Source of the DNA: Selaginella tamariscina
Lineage: Eukaryota > Streptophyta > Lycopodiopsida > Selaginellales > Selaginellaceae
Reading direction: 5' to 3'
Length of the DNA: 64,000 nucleotides
Assembly (NCBI GenBank): GCA_003024785.1
Contig: PUQB01000065.1
Span: 77,501 to 141,500 of the forward strand
This document shows, in pieces, positions 35,874-48,231 of this stretch; the first letter of the stretch is position 1; every line of letters begins with the position of its first letter. The translations under genes and the position numbers were made by a program. The notes below the pieces were generated by a model. The model saw only the letters and a list, made by a program, of their open reading frames with translations, did not search any database and had not been told where the DNA came from.

Positions 35874-37701
35874 ATAAATTCAAGAGTGCATGGTCAGGGT
35901 TAGACGTCAAGGCAATTCAATTGAACGACTTGACAATGACCTCTAACACTTAAACACATGCTAACCACTCTTAACACATGCTAAGCACAACTTGACAGTG
36001 GCCGCTCAATTGCCAGTTCAGTAATAAACATTCTTAATACAAAAAAGAATTGTTTACTATAATTATTTCCACTATTTAACTAGTCCACATTTACCAGAGA
36101 TTTTTTATTCAGGTTCTATTGTGTTATGCTTATTAATGTAAGTCATTAATAAGCTTTAGTCCATAAGACCAGCCGTTTCAAATATATTAGTATATTTTAA
36201 TTATATGAATTATATTTATTTGTAATTTTCAATTTAAAGAGAAATTGTATTTTTCTATTAAATTATATACTATTTTATTTATATATTTTAAAATTTATAT
36301 TATATTAATTAATAGTGTATACATACATAAACACATGCTTTGTACACTTTTAATAAATATTAGTATATATATTAAGAATTTAATTTATTATGTTTATTTT
36401 ACCTTAATCGATATTTATTTGTTCATTACTTTATTTATTTATTTATTCCATCCTAAAATATTTATAATATGTTAAATTATTAATATTTTAAAAATAATCA
36501 TAAGTAATGTAAACTATAGACTATAGACTATATAAATATTTTTGTTTACACGTTATGAAAACATTAGTTTAAATTTATGAAAAACAACTTAAAAACTTAA
36601 TTAGGGGCAAGTCATTTTTAATAAGCAAGTACATTTAAAGACGTTAAAAGTCCTTGAAATGAGTTTTGAGTAAGTATAATCAAAATATTTGCATATAAAA
36701 AATCTTTATATTCTGCAAGCTTAAATGGTTGATAAATAAAATATAATAAATACTATAGTCACTCAACTATAATAGCACCAAAGTTTAATATACTTTTCAT
36801 ACCCACATGAATAAAAGGAGGTCATAAATAAGAACTTTAATATACTTTTTAATTTATTCATAAATAAAAGAAGGTCAAAATCAAAAGAGATAAACCGAAC
36901 TCTTGATAAAAGGAGGTCAGCTTTTAGCATTAAATTATATTTAAGCTATAGAATATAAAGATTTTTAAAATATATATATATAAATATTTATTTTAAAATC
37001 TCATTATTTAAAATTAGAGGGAGCAAACGGAACGGTGAGATCCTTTGCAACCTTAGGTCTAGAGTTCTTTTTTATACTTATATATATATTGTCTTTCCAT
37101 ACTTATCCATTAAGAATACGTACACGATGGGTTACAGTACATGTGTTTATTCTAGTGAGGTTACAATGGAATGGAAGGTTCAATGCTATGCAATTGCGTG
37201 AGGTGTTAACCTAGTGCATTTGGCGAGTGTAGCGCGATAAAAGCTGCTGCTCTTCAAGCTGCACACTGGCGATGGCATTCTCTCCGAGTTTGTAGGGAAA
37301 TCTGCTGAAGAACTACGCTGCAAGTTGCAATAGGGCAGCAAGCACCCCAACGCAGACATGGTGAAGGAAGAGGTGAGGTCGACTCTAGGCTAAGGTGGTA
37401 TCCTCATTTTATGAATCACAAGGACATCGACTCCCAATGACTCAGAGAAGCACTTTTGAGCACTCGGCATGCCAAGCAGCAGCGTAAAACAACTGGTTTC
37501 CAACAAGAGACCCAACAAGGGTTCGTTCCCGGGTGGGAGATGTGTGGGTAAAGCTCCACATTGCAGATTTGATAAGACACTCGTACTGTACACAATGGGC
37601 CAGTTGTTCCATGCTAATCTTCAAGTTTTGGTGAAGGGGGAGGTCAAGTTCGTAGATTTTGATTAGGTTGTCAAGGTAACTTAAACCTTTCAACAAGGCA
37701 A
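35874..37701. other. intergenic DNA with a PPR-derived scrap
   Basis: 35915-36045 contains CTTGACA(A/G)TG, ATTGCCAGTT and AGTA blocks like the last codons and 3' end of the PPR gene at 39255-39305. The middle is AT-rich. 37200-37670 is less AT-rich and has short open stretches (for example 37469-37666) that I do not recognise; it may be an old gene remnant or the leader of the following PPR gene. Confidence 0.5.
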
Positions 37702-39311
37702 ATGAGGGCATTTCACAAGCTACAGTTACCCAAGAATCCCCCAAAACCCCGCACTTACAAAGATGCACCGTTAAAGTGGTTCGAGGTACCTTCACGGGCT
37801 GCATACAAGAGCCCAAACTCATCGTCCGAGGAGGACGGAAACTACAAATTCCAAGGCAAGAAGGCACTGAAAAGGTACGAGTTGATGCGGAAGAACGCGG
37901 TAAAGCCTAACATCCCCTTGGTCCTGGCGGCACTCAAGGAGGCAAGAGACCTAGATACGCTCCTCCGCATGCACGGTGAGCTCGTCCGTGCCAAAGACGA
38001 CCAGGACATCAGCGTGGCCAACACGCTCATCGAGGTGCTGGCCAAATGCGGGGGCATCGCCGAGTCGAGGAGATTGTTCGAGCAGATGAGAAACCGCGAC
38101 ATAGTGTCGTGGAACACGATGATGAGCAATTGTGTTCCAATGGGCAACCGTGGGAGTCCCTGGAGCTCTTTGGACGCGTACAGGAGGACGGTCTTCTCCC
38201 AAACAGGGTGACGTACGTCGTAGCACTTGGTGCTGTCACGCTTCTTGCCGAGAATGTGGAGGGCACACAGAGAGACGGTTACCTCAAGAGAGGGGAAGAC
38301 ATACACGCTCGTCTGAAGAAGTTCCATTACGACGCCGATGTGGCTGTTGCAAGTGCCCTGGTGAGCATGTACGCGAGGTGTGGTAGCATCAGCAGAGCGA
38401 TTGAGATATTCGATCGGATGGAGCACCACGACGTGGCTTCCTGGGCTGCTGTCGTGCTGGGTTACGCGGAGAGTGGGTACCACGACCTGGCTCTCGAGTC
38501 GTTCTCGCGGATGAAGGAGGAAGGTTTCATACCAAATGCACAGGCTTTCGTGGGCGCCCTCACTGCATGTTTTGGACTTGATATCGGTAAGTCCTTGCAC
38601 TCGGAGATCCAGAGGGTTAGAGTTAAGACGGATGTGAAACTTGATAACGCACTGGTAAACATGTATGCGAGATGTGGTAGCATGGTCGATGCCAGAAGGA
38701 TCTTCGAGAAGATGCCGCACCGAGACGCTCTAACGTGGACAGGCGTGGTTACAGGATACGTGGAGTGTGACGAACCCGAACAAGCATTGCAGATGTTCGC
38801 TCGTATGAAAGAGGAAGGCGTGAAGCCTGGCTCTAGGGCTTACGCAGCTGCGTTTCGTGCGTGTGGGGAGTTGGCTGCAAAGGGAAAGTTACCACTCTCG
38901 AAGCCCCTGGTACTTAGACAGGCCTCTGCAATACATTCAGAGCTTGAACCGTCCTCGTTGTCGAATGTCTCTGTAATGAACGTGCTAATTGATGCGTACA
39001 TCAAGTGTGGGAGCTTGCAGGACGCCGAGTGTGTCTTCAAGAGCTTGTTTACGAGGGACAAGGTCTCATGGGGTTTGATGATAATGGGATACATGGAGAA
39101 TGGGCAGTACTATGATGCTCTAGGATTGTTCCGGCTAATGCAACAGGAAGGTTTTGAGCCGGACTGTGATGCGTTCGTAGCTGCTGTTACGGCTTGTATA
39201 CGGCTCGTTTATTTGGATGGCGGGAAGAGAATATATCAACACATATGCGAAGCAGGACTTGACAATGACCCCTTAATTGCCAGTTTAGTAAAAAAAATTC
39301 AACATAATTAA
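37702..39311 (+). pseudogene. intronless PPR protein (PLS-like), one frame break
   Basis: Tandem 31-36-residue PPR motifs run from about residue 75 to the end: RDIVSWNTMMSNCV, DVAVASALVSMYARCGSISR, DVASWAAVVLGYAESGYHD, DVKLDNALVNMYARCGSM, DALTWTGVVTGYVE, VSVMNVLIDAYIKCGSLQD, DKVSWGLMIMGYMENGQYYD. The alternation of VxMYxxCG and VSWNxMIxGY types is that of PLS-class proteins, which bind organelle RNA. No E, E+ or DYW domain follows; the protein stops after LIASLVKKIQHN. The frame changes once near 38135-38145, where one base is missing from an otherwise normal motif (NCVQNGQPWESLELF expected). The start ATG at 37702 gives a basic N terminus without a clear transit peptide. It is about 536 codons long. 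Confidence 0.8.
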
Positions 39312-39547
39312 TATACATTTATTTTTATTATTTAAATAAAACACACACAAAAGAAAAAAAAAAACGTTCACTTGCTTATGTATATATGTATGCATTTAAG
39401 AGTTTTTAAGAAAAAGGTAGGGATTTCTGTGTGTATATGCATTTAAATTTACATTTTACTTTGTTATATTTAAGATTACTGATTATTTGTATATGCAGTT
39501 ACTTTATATATTATACATATATGCATATGTGTATATGTTTTTAACTG

Positions 39548-39581
<34 letters not shown>

Positions 39582-40150
39582 CTAATTTATTAAGATATCA
39601 TGAATGTACTAAGTTTTGAATATCCTTATTAATTCATTTAAATTGAACTATAAGATACAGTACCCCTAACATTTGTATATATAGTATCCTTATCAAATTT
39701 CAGCACACTTTAAAACTTTAAATTAAAGTATAACATTATTTTTGGATATATTATTTATTTTATGGTTAAATCTTAAATGTTAAATTATTTAGAAAACTTC
39801 ATATGATATTTCTAATAATGTTTAACATAATCAGATTTAAGAAAGTAATGAAATATTTTATTTATTTGTGTTGGAATTTGAAATGAAATAATACTTATAT
39901 ATATATTTTTTATTTACAGAAAATTGTAATAAAATGGAATAAAAATAAATAAATATATAAAAAATTGGAAGGAAATAAAATAGTGAAGAATTTGTAGATG
40001 CTATCATCTTTTAAATAACTATATTATATGTTAATATAATACTATGAATAGCAAATTAATTATATTTTTCTACTAAAGTGCATGAAGTTTTAAACTGAAG
40101 AGTGGGTATATTAAAATTCAAATTACTATTTTAAATTACATCCCGTCCCG
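39312..40150. other. AT-rich intergenic DNA with TG microsatellite
   Basis: Contains (AT)n(GT)n near 39548-39581 and otherwise AT-rich sequence. No gene is visible. Confidence 0.75.
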
Positions 40151-40155
40151 TTCAC

Positions 40156-40383
40156 TATAAATAACTGCAGGCAGGCCGTTTCGAAAATAAAGGCAAACCG
40201 GTATCTTTTTCAACGGTCAGATTGGGATCCTCGGTGACTGGAAGCTGCTTACCTAATCACCGCGTGTTACGAATCGCAAACTCCAAAACAGCCACGCGTC
40301 AACTTATTATGGACCCACATGCGGGCATGCAGACGAGGACATGTGGTTCCGATGAGCGGACCTACACGTGGCGCCTTTATAAT
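40156..40383 (+). promoter_or_regulatory. MFT upstream region: TATA boxes, RY and ABRE motifs
   Basis: TATAAATA lies at 40156-40163. An RY element, CATGCA, is at 40326-40331. An ABRE/G-box, CACGTGGC, is at 40365-40372, directly before a second TATA-like TTTATAAT at 40376-40383. RY and ABRE are known binding sites for ABI3-type B3 factors and ABI5-type bZIPs, and MFT of Arabidopsis is under such control. That the same holds here is inference. Which TATA box is used cannot be told from sequence. Confidence 0.5.
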
Positions 40384-40499
40384 GAATCCCTGACCCTGTT
40401 CACACTTTACCCCCTGGAAAATGTCCCGGTCCCCGGAAATTCAGTCCGTTTGAAGGTTTTCTGCTCGATTTCGCTCTTGTACATGGATTTATCATTTTT

Positions 40500-40908
40500 A
40501 CTGTAGATTGCTGTTCTTTTTCTGCGGTTTACGGCTCTAAAGATCGATTTCTTCGAGGTATTGTATAGAAAACCTGAGTTTCGCCTTTGATTCTTAGTTT
40601 TCTCACTTTTCCACGAAAATCTGCGTTTTTTGTGCAGGCGCTGCGGATAATCTGCCCTCTAGATTGATCTCATTAAGGTATTTTACAGAAATCTCTGGTT
40701 TTTCTTTCCAAAAATCCTAGGCGCTGCGGATAATTTGAGCGATGCAAAATCTCAGTTTTAACGAATATCTGCAGCTTTTGGAAGCATTTTCCGGCAGTAG
40801 TTGTGATTCTTGCGGATTATATATCTAACAGATCCATCTCATTCAGGTATGTCATAGAAATGTGTAGTTTTTGTAGTTTTCTCAGTAAAGTTTGCAGCTT
40901 TTGTCGAA
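40500..40908 (+). other. MFT leader with repeated exon-like pieces
   Basis: A segment with GCGCTGCGGATAAT, then GAT(C/T)(G/C)AT(C/T)T-C-TT(A/C)(A/G) ending in AG|GTAT, then A(C/T)AGAAAT, occurs in three graded copies (donor-like ends near 40557, 40677 and 40846). Acceptor-like GTGCAG and CCTAG precede two of them. This looks like tandem duplication of a small leader exon with its splice sites. Confidence 0.5.
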
Positions 40909-42127
40909 ATGGGGAGGTCTATGGATCCGCTGGTACTCGGGCGTGTCATCGGAGATGTTCTTGACATGTTTGTTCCCGCTGTGGATATGACAGTCACCTA
41001 CGGCAGCAAGCAGGTGAACAATGGATGCGAACTCAAGCCTTCTGCAACTCAAAACCGTCCCATTGTTCAAATCGGATCGCAGAAAGAAGACGGCTCTCTC
41101 TACACTTTGGTACGTTTTTCCTTGCAAAAGGTTCGGATTGTTATGCTTTTTTATTGATCAAATGCGTGAGTTCTCTTATCTCTCATGCTTCTTTGTGCAA
41201 TTTGTTCAGATTTTTAATGTTGTTTTTCATTAGGTGATGATTGATCCCGATGCGCCCAGTCCAAGCGAGCCATCGATGAGAGAATGGGTTCACTGGTAAG
41301 TTGTGACGAAGTGATGTGCGAGACTAATGTGAAACTTATGTGAAACTAGGATCGTGTGCGATATTCCGGCTGGGTCAGATGCGAGCCAAGGTAAGTTTTG
41401 TGTTTGTGTGTGCGTGCGTGTGGAGAGAGAGATAGTATATCGTTGAAACACCCGTCGCACTTAAACAGGACGTAATGGAATGATTCTCGTCTATTTATTT
41501 ATTTCATTGATTTCATAGTTTGCCCAATGGTCCAATGTTCAACATTATCTATTTTGAATGTTTCTTAGCACGTTGTGCTGTTGGATGCTTAACCAGATTG
41601 CTATATATTTTGATTGTTTTTGAGTGTGTATGATGTGCTGTTAGATATTAAGTGGTTTGCTTTATTCTCTTTTGTTGATATTTTGACGGAGGTTGTTCGC
41701 ATCCATTATAGTACTGAATATGTCTTTGCGTGTATGTATGATTTGCTCTTTTTCACTTTTAAATTGTATGTTGATTATTTAACTGTTTTTAAGTTTTAAC
41801 ATTGTAAATTGTATATTGATTATTTTAACTGTTTTCAAGTTTTAACATTGTAAATTGTATATCGATTATTTTAACTGTTTTTAAGTTTTAACATTGTTAA
41901 ACCCAGGGAGGGAGATTCTGCAGTACATAGGGCCAAAGCCACCAACTGGAATCCACAGATACGTATTCGTAGCGTTCAGGCAGATGGGACCCGTGTTAAT
42001 GCTGCCACCCTTGATGAGGAATAATTTCAGTACGCGCTGGTTCTCACAGGAATATTTCCTCGGACTCCCTGTTGCTGCCGTCTACTACAATGCGCAAAAG
42101 GAGCCTGCCAGCCGAAGGAGGACTTGA
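40909..42127 (+). CDS. MFT: MOTHER OF FT AND TFL1-like PEBP protein
   Basis: Exons are 40909-41109, 41234-41295, 41350-41390 and 41907-42127. The 62-bp and 41-bp second and third exons are exactly those of the plant FT/TFL1/MFT family, and all junctions are GT-AG and in phase. The product is 174 residues, the usual length. DPDAPSPSEPSMREWVHW carries the MFT-specific Trp where FT has Tyr and TFL1 has His; GPKPPTGIHRYVFVAFRQ and LGLPVAAVYYN complete the phosphatidylethanolamine-binding pocket, and the basic end KEPASRRRT is MFT-like. PEBPs act as small regulators with 14-3-3 and bZIP partners; MFT governs germination in seed plants, while its role in seed-free plants is less clear. The gene looks intact. 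It stands alone between intergenic DNA, with a long leader. Confidence 0.96.
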
Positions 42128-43195
42128 ACACTTTCTCATGTGCAACAAGGTACGAGGTCTTAAAGAAAATCACAAAAGCAAGTTTCCTTTCTTTATTTTC
42201 AGTTTCTTAATCTCACATTTGTGTTTAGTGTGAGAGCTTTTTTCCGTGCATATCTCGTTCTTGCACGGTTTAGTATCTATTTTTTAAGTAAATCTATATA
42301 TATATTGTTTATAATATAATATATATGGGGGACTAGTTTTGCATAGGAAACCTATGCAATTTGATTCTGTGTGAAGATCTCAGACACAGAGAATCACTAT
42401 GTACATACACCAAGTTGGGATTCATATTATGATGCACGGAAAAAAGATTACACCGTATTTTATTTTTTCATATATATATTGGTTCCCATACTTGGTTGGC
42501 AGAGACGATAGCTACATATTTAGTATTGATTTATTTAGTTTAACTAAGTTTAGAGTCCAACGTTAGTTTGCATGACGTAAACTTTCAAATTAATTATGTT
42601 TATAATATAATTAATCTGTGTTGAAGTACATATTAGTTAATTATGGTAATTTGATTGTCTTAATCAAGGGCATTGATATGTCGATTATGGCATCTAAGTT
42701 AATATTAAACTTCTCACTAATTATATAAAAAATTAACGAACGTATAACATTTGAGTTTCACATTGATTAAGTTACACAGTAGACAATATATGATTTGAAA
42801 ATGACATTTGGTATACGTGTTGTGACATATCTTGTAGAATGTAATATTCATACCTTTGTATTTTCATGTCAATTGCATTACGTTGGTTTATATGTATATT
42901 TTAATAATTTTGACGTTGGTTATATATATATATATTGAGTTTTAATATAGTTACATCGTGAAACAATCATTTCATGGGGACCATTCTTTGCATTGGTGTC
43001 CCTTACACTGTTGTTTCCCTATAAACATATGACACCTAATAGCTAAGCATCTAAGATATTTATGTATTTATATATAAATGATGTTTTCTATATGAACATC
43101 TTAAGAGATCCTTGTGTGTGTGTGTTATGAGGTTTTACGAGTTGTTTATGATCTATATATTTTTTTTCACGCACATACATAAATATTAAAGTGGC

Positions 43196-43238
<43 letters not shown>

Positions 43239-44072
43239 GACGCACACACACACACACATATATATATGAGCTTGTTGTGCGTGTGTTTGGGCTGTTGCCA
43301 GAGTTGACGTGCATACATGTATATTTAAGGATATATATATTTTTGCAGACATATATATATATATGTGTGTGTGTGTGTAGGAACTCTTTTTGTCGCATGT
43401 TGATATGCTTGAATATTTGACTTTTCTGTTTATAAATATATACATATATTGTATATTATATAGTACGTGTTACATTTCAAAAATATTCTATAGTCATTGT
43501 CGAACAAGAAAAGTATAAAATACAACAGCACTTATATATATATATATATATTGATGTATAGTTAAAAGGGTCCATTTTAAGCTAAAGTCCAGATAAATCA
43601 TATTAAACCATATACAAGTCTAGCTTAAAATGAAATCAATATTTAAAAACACAATAGGAATGCAACTAGCACATGAACATATAATTATTTCTTATGTGCT
43701 AAGTTATTATTATTATGTTATATGAGTATATCCTTGTATTATTACAACAGAAGGAACTACTAAATGGGCTTGCTACAGTCATATCTCCTAAATTTTAAAT
43801 AAAATATAAATAGTATAAATGTGTATTAAATTAAACCATACAACAATAAATTATAGAAACACACAATGTGAAAAATATATACATTTATAAAAATCATACC
43901 TTGTTCGTATCAATATTAATATATTAAGTATCTCTTTCTTCTTCCATGTTCTCACCTGTACAACAACTTGTAAGTGTGTGTGTTTATACATACACATGTG
44001 TACACAGGTATAATATATATTATATATATATAATATATATGGATATATATTTTTATGCAGAATTGTACACAT
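42128..44072. other. 3' flank and AT-rich intergenic DNA
   Basis: Contains a perfect 9-bp-stem hairpin (42339-42359), CT/AT/CA microsatellites (43195-43260, 43360-43378, 43536-43551) and AT-rich sequence. Open stretches here are microsatellite translations. No gene is visible. Confidence 0.7.
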
Positions 44073-45137
44073 TTACCAATTAACACATATGATGAATCTC
44101 TCTCTCTCTCTCACACACACACACACCGCACGCACGCACGCACGCACGCACCAATAGTCACCACAAGAGCAGGTACCATCACGAAATCTATGAAACCGAT
44201 TACCATCGCGAACAGAGATTACCCTGTTAGTAATCTTAGAAATAAACTTGATATCTGAATGGCAGTTTATGCACATCTTTAAGTTCTTAATTACAAGTAA
44301 ACCTGCATTTTAATGATAATATTAGAATTGAAATACATATCAATATATATATAGTTGACCATCAAACAAGTTAATAATTTATAACATATTATGATTTTAA
44401 AATATAATTGACTAATCAATCTTTAAATACATATTATATATTATCTTATATTATACCCGTTTCTGGAGGTGTACTCATTATACCAAAAGTAACAGCCAGT
44501 TTTTCATCGTGGTACCCACGTACATCATGCAAAGAAAAACCGCCTTCTTCACTCCATTCCCGAAGCTTGTCCCCAACTTTCCCAAGTTTCCCATTAAATC
44601 CCGCTCTAACTCCAAACTCATAAACAGTCCTGCAATAGTCTATTAATAAAGATATACTAATAATTAATTATATGTTAAAAAGACTTAATGAAGTTTAATT
44701 ACCCATTAACTTCGATAAAACTCCTGCTCTGTTCTTTCTTTGTTGCTTGTTCCTCAGCTACTTTCTTTAAACATCTCACCATGTCAAGCCTCCCTAAACA
44801 ACAATGTAAATTAAACTAGAGATTAATTATTTTAATTATATATAATACATTACCTATGCCAGTAAACATATTAAAAAGAAGCACAAAGGCTGCAGAATTA
44901 TCCGGTTCCAGCTCCAGCACATGCTCTGCCGCTCTACATGCATGCGTGGTATGTTGTACGTGTGCATATGTATGTATATGTATGTATGTACCTCATGCCA
45001 CGCTCCACGTCAGCATGCATGACACATCCTCCAAGAAGTGACATCCAAAGCACACAGTCTGAGTTGAAAGGCTTTCTACAAACAAAAGCTTCGGCATCCT
45101 CCACAAGCCCTACATAACATATACATCCCTACACTGC

Positions 45138-45190
<53 letters not shown>

Positions 45191-46200
45191 GTGATATGTA
45201 TTAAATACGCATGTATATAATACATGTGTGTGTGTGTGTTATGCCTATGTATATATACCTGTGCGGCCAAGAAGGTCAACAAGGCAACCATAATGTTCCC
45301 TTGCTGGAACAAGGGCGTGGTCATATATCATAGCCCTAAAATAGTTAATTGCTTGTTCAAGTAGTCCTCCATGACTACATGTAAACAGCACGTTTAACAA
45401 CGTCATCTCATTTGGCTGCATAAAACACATTATTAATACGTGTGTGTGTGTGTGTGGTGTGTGTGTGCATAAAGAGAGAGAGAGAGAGAGAGCGGTGTGT
45501 ACAGTACAAATCTTCTAGTCTTCATGCAGATAAGATCAGTATTAGAAATATTGTACGCAAATACACGCACGCACGCGTGCATATGTATGTATGTGTTTAC
45601 ATACATACCTCAATCCCATGTAGGTGCATGTCATGGAGAAGCAAATCCATCAAGTTAACATTGCCAAAACAGGCGTTAATCATTGCATTCCACGTAATGG
45701 TGTTCTTAAACTCCATTAAGTTAAACACCTCCAAAGCTTGCTCTAAATCACCAGCCTTTCCGTACAAGTCTACCAGCGAGGTCCCAAGTACGACATCAAG
45801 TCCGTACCCTGTTCGGATCACCCGTTCGTATATTTCGCTCCCCTCCACAACAGCTCCAATGCTGCAAATGTGTGTGTGTATTGAGGTATATAATTATAAG
45901 TATAACTATGTACTATATATGTTGTGTGTGTGGTGTGTGTGTGTGTGTAAAGATTACCTGGAGCATGCATCAATAGCAGTAACAAAAGTAACAATATTTG
46001 GTTTCACACCTTCCAAGTCCATAGTTTTAAAGAAGTTTAAAGCGAGTTTACCATCATTATTGCGAGTATATGCCGAGAGCATCGTAGTCCAACCTATAAC
46101 CGTGTTCACCTGTCGAATATTCTCGAACACAGCCAAAGCATCTCCTAAGCTCCCACATTCAGAATACCTGGTCGATAGTAGTATTACTATAAGTTTATAT

Positions 46201-46245
<45 letters not shown>

Positions 46246-46474
46246 ATGTTAATAAAACTTATAAACTCATACATGCTGAGAAGAGCACTTGCAACAGTGA
46301 GCTTCTTTTCATATCCTTTTGATATTAAGTCTTTGTGTATTTCCTTTCCCAACTCTAAATACCTGCATTACATAAACATACACATATCTAATAAGCATAT
46401 ATGTGTACATAAATATGTCTGCTGGAAATATCACTTGTGTGTGCGCGTGTGCGTGTGCGTGCGTGCGTGCGTGC

Positions 46475-46515
<41 letters not shown>

Positions 46516-47898
46516 TATTATTATTGTTATTGTCTTACGAGCATGATTCAAGCACATTGATAAATGTGATTTCATCAGGTTCTACATCCATAGCCTTAAA
46601 AAGCTCAAGGGCCTCTTCAAAGAATCCCAATCGAGCATAACCAGCAATCATGACGTTCCATGTAACAACATTCTTTGAACTAAAAACAATAGAAAATAAT
46701 CAGTAACTTAAAGATTACTTAAAAAAACTATAGGTTTTTATGAATATTATGAGTATGTATATATCATATTATAATATTAAATGATTTATTTCCTTACATC
46801 ATCCTGTTGAAAACCCTCATTGCATCTTCTATACTTCCACATTTGGCGTACATATCCACCTGAGCAGTATTCACAATGACGTCAGCTTGAAGTTTGCTTA
46901 ATATAAAACACATATGTGCAATCTTTGCGTCTTCATATACACCCCTTGCAGCACATGCTCTAAATAGCAATGCGTAAGTCACCTATATAATAATAAAAAA
47001 CATTATAATTAACTAAACTTAAATAGTATATTAATTGTTAATAAAGCACCTGGTTTGGAGAAAGTCCAGACCGTTGGATCTGATTGAAAGTTTCGACAGC
47101 GTCCGTCGGATATCCTAGCCGTACATAAGCAGAAATCATCGCATTCCAGCACGGAATGTCCTTGTGCGGAGTTCGGTCAAACACAGTCTTCGCAAGGTCA
47201 ACGTCAACGCAGCTGGCATACATGTCAATCAACCCCGTGGCCAATACAACATCGAGTACAAACTCAGTAGAAAAGCATATTCTCTCGCATATTCTCGCTG
47301 CTGATGTGGCATCCTCCAGCTTGGATATAGCCCCGACTAAAGCTGCGTAAGTGACTTGATTAGGCTTAACCCCGTAATTATCCATCTGTTTAAGCAGGTT
47401 TAACACACCTGCGTACTTCCCGTTCTCTGTATATGCCGAGATTAATATCGTCCAAGAATATACATTCGGATACTTTATAGTTTGGAATATACTTTCCACC
47501 TCTGCAAGCTTTCTGCATTTTCCATAAGCCTCCATTAGCAAGTTTAACACTAACCTGTCGGAGATTAACCTCTTGTTTAACGCAATGTGTTGGTGGAGTA
47601 CACGTACTGCCTGTAGGTTATCACCACATTTCTTCAGTAAAGACACACATCCGTTTGCGTCTAAACTCCGTAGTAACTCCGACTCAAATACGGCAGGCGT
47701 ATGTACGGGACCGTATTCGTATACAGGGTCCTCAACTACGGTTGTCCACATAAGCCACTCTCCGGCTTTGAGCGTACTGTCTACCCATTGTGTGTAGTTC
47801 TCCGGTATTTCCGTACATGTTGCAAAACACCTTGATGAGAGCTTAAAACACCTTGTTAATGACAGCTTAACCAGGCTGTTTACGGCTTTGAATGCCAT
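44073..47898 (-). CDS. DYW-class PPR RNA-editing factor, twelve exons
   Basis: Exons (high to low): 47898-47050, 46982-46798, 46679-46539, 46362-46273, 46167-45958, 45861-45609, 45415-45259, 45109-44992, 44933-44854, 44793-44703, 44629-44457, 44302-44073. All introns are GT-AG, and the exon lengths sum to exactly 833 codons up to the DYW. The N terminus ([20 protein letters not shown]) is basic and Ser/Leu-rich, like an organelle transit peptide. About fifteen PLS motifs follow, then an E region ([21 protein letters not shown]) and a DYW deaminase with HDEKLA (zinc His and catalytic Glu), CINC-H (zinc Cys pair) and CSCGDYW. Such proteins convert C to U at specific organelle transcript sites. 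The PG box is degenerate ([10 protein letters not shown]). No stop follows DYW: the frame runs 25 further residues through GTGC and GT/GA repeats to 44073. A downstream splice at the GT right after TATTG could avoid this. Confidence 0.92.
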
Positions 47899-48159
47899 AC
47901 ATTTGCCATGGAGGAAAATTATAAGATAGTTTATATGCTGCTGCTGCATAAGAATATCAGATTTATGTATAATAATATGTATGTGTATATAGCGAGAATA
48001 ATGTCGATGCATATGTTATATTTATTATATAAAATTACGAATTTTTTATGAGTTAATTACCTGCTTAACTACTAATTCGAGCCTTCTCTGTTTCTCACTA
48101 CAGTGTTCTCCTTCATGCTCACAGTGGGTCTGATAGCTGCAAAAGCTGTATGTAAGTTT

Positions 48160-48231
<72 letters not shown>

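Noticed and set aside
40909-42127. FT (florigen) or TFL1 identity for the PEBP gene
   Set aside because: The diagnostic residue in the REWVHW motif is Trp, as in MFT, and the basic C-terminal end is MFT-like.
43167-43445. Open frames of about 90 codons on the minus strand
   Set aside because: They translate CT/AT/CA microsatellites (RERERER, HTHTHIYIY) and have no gene-like features.
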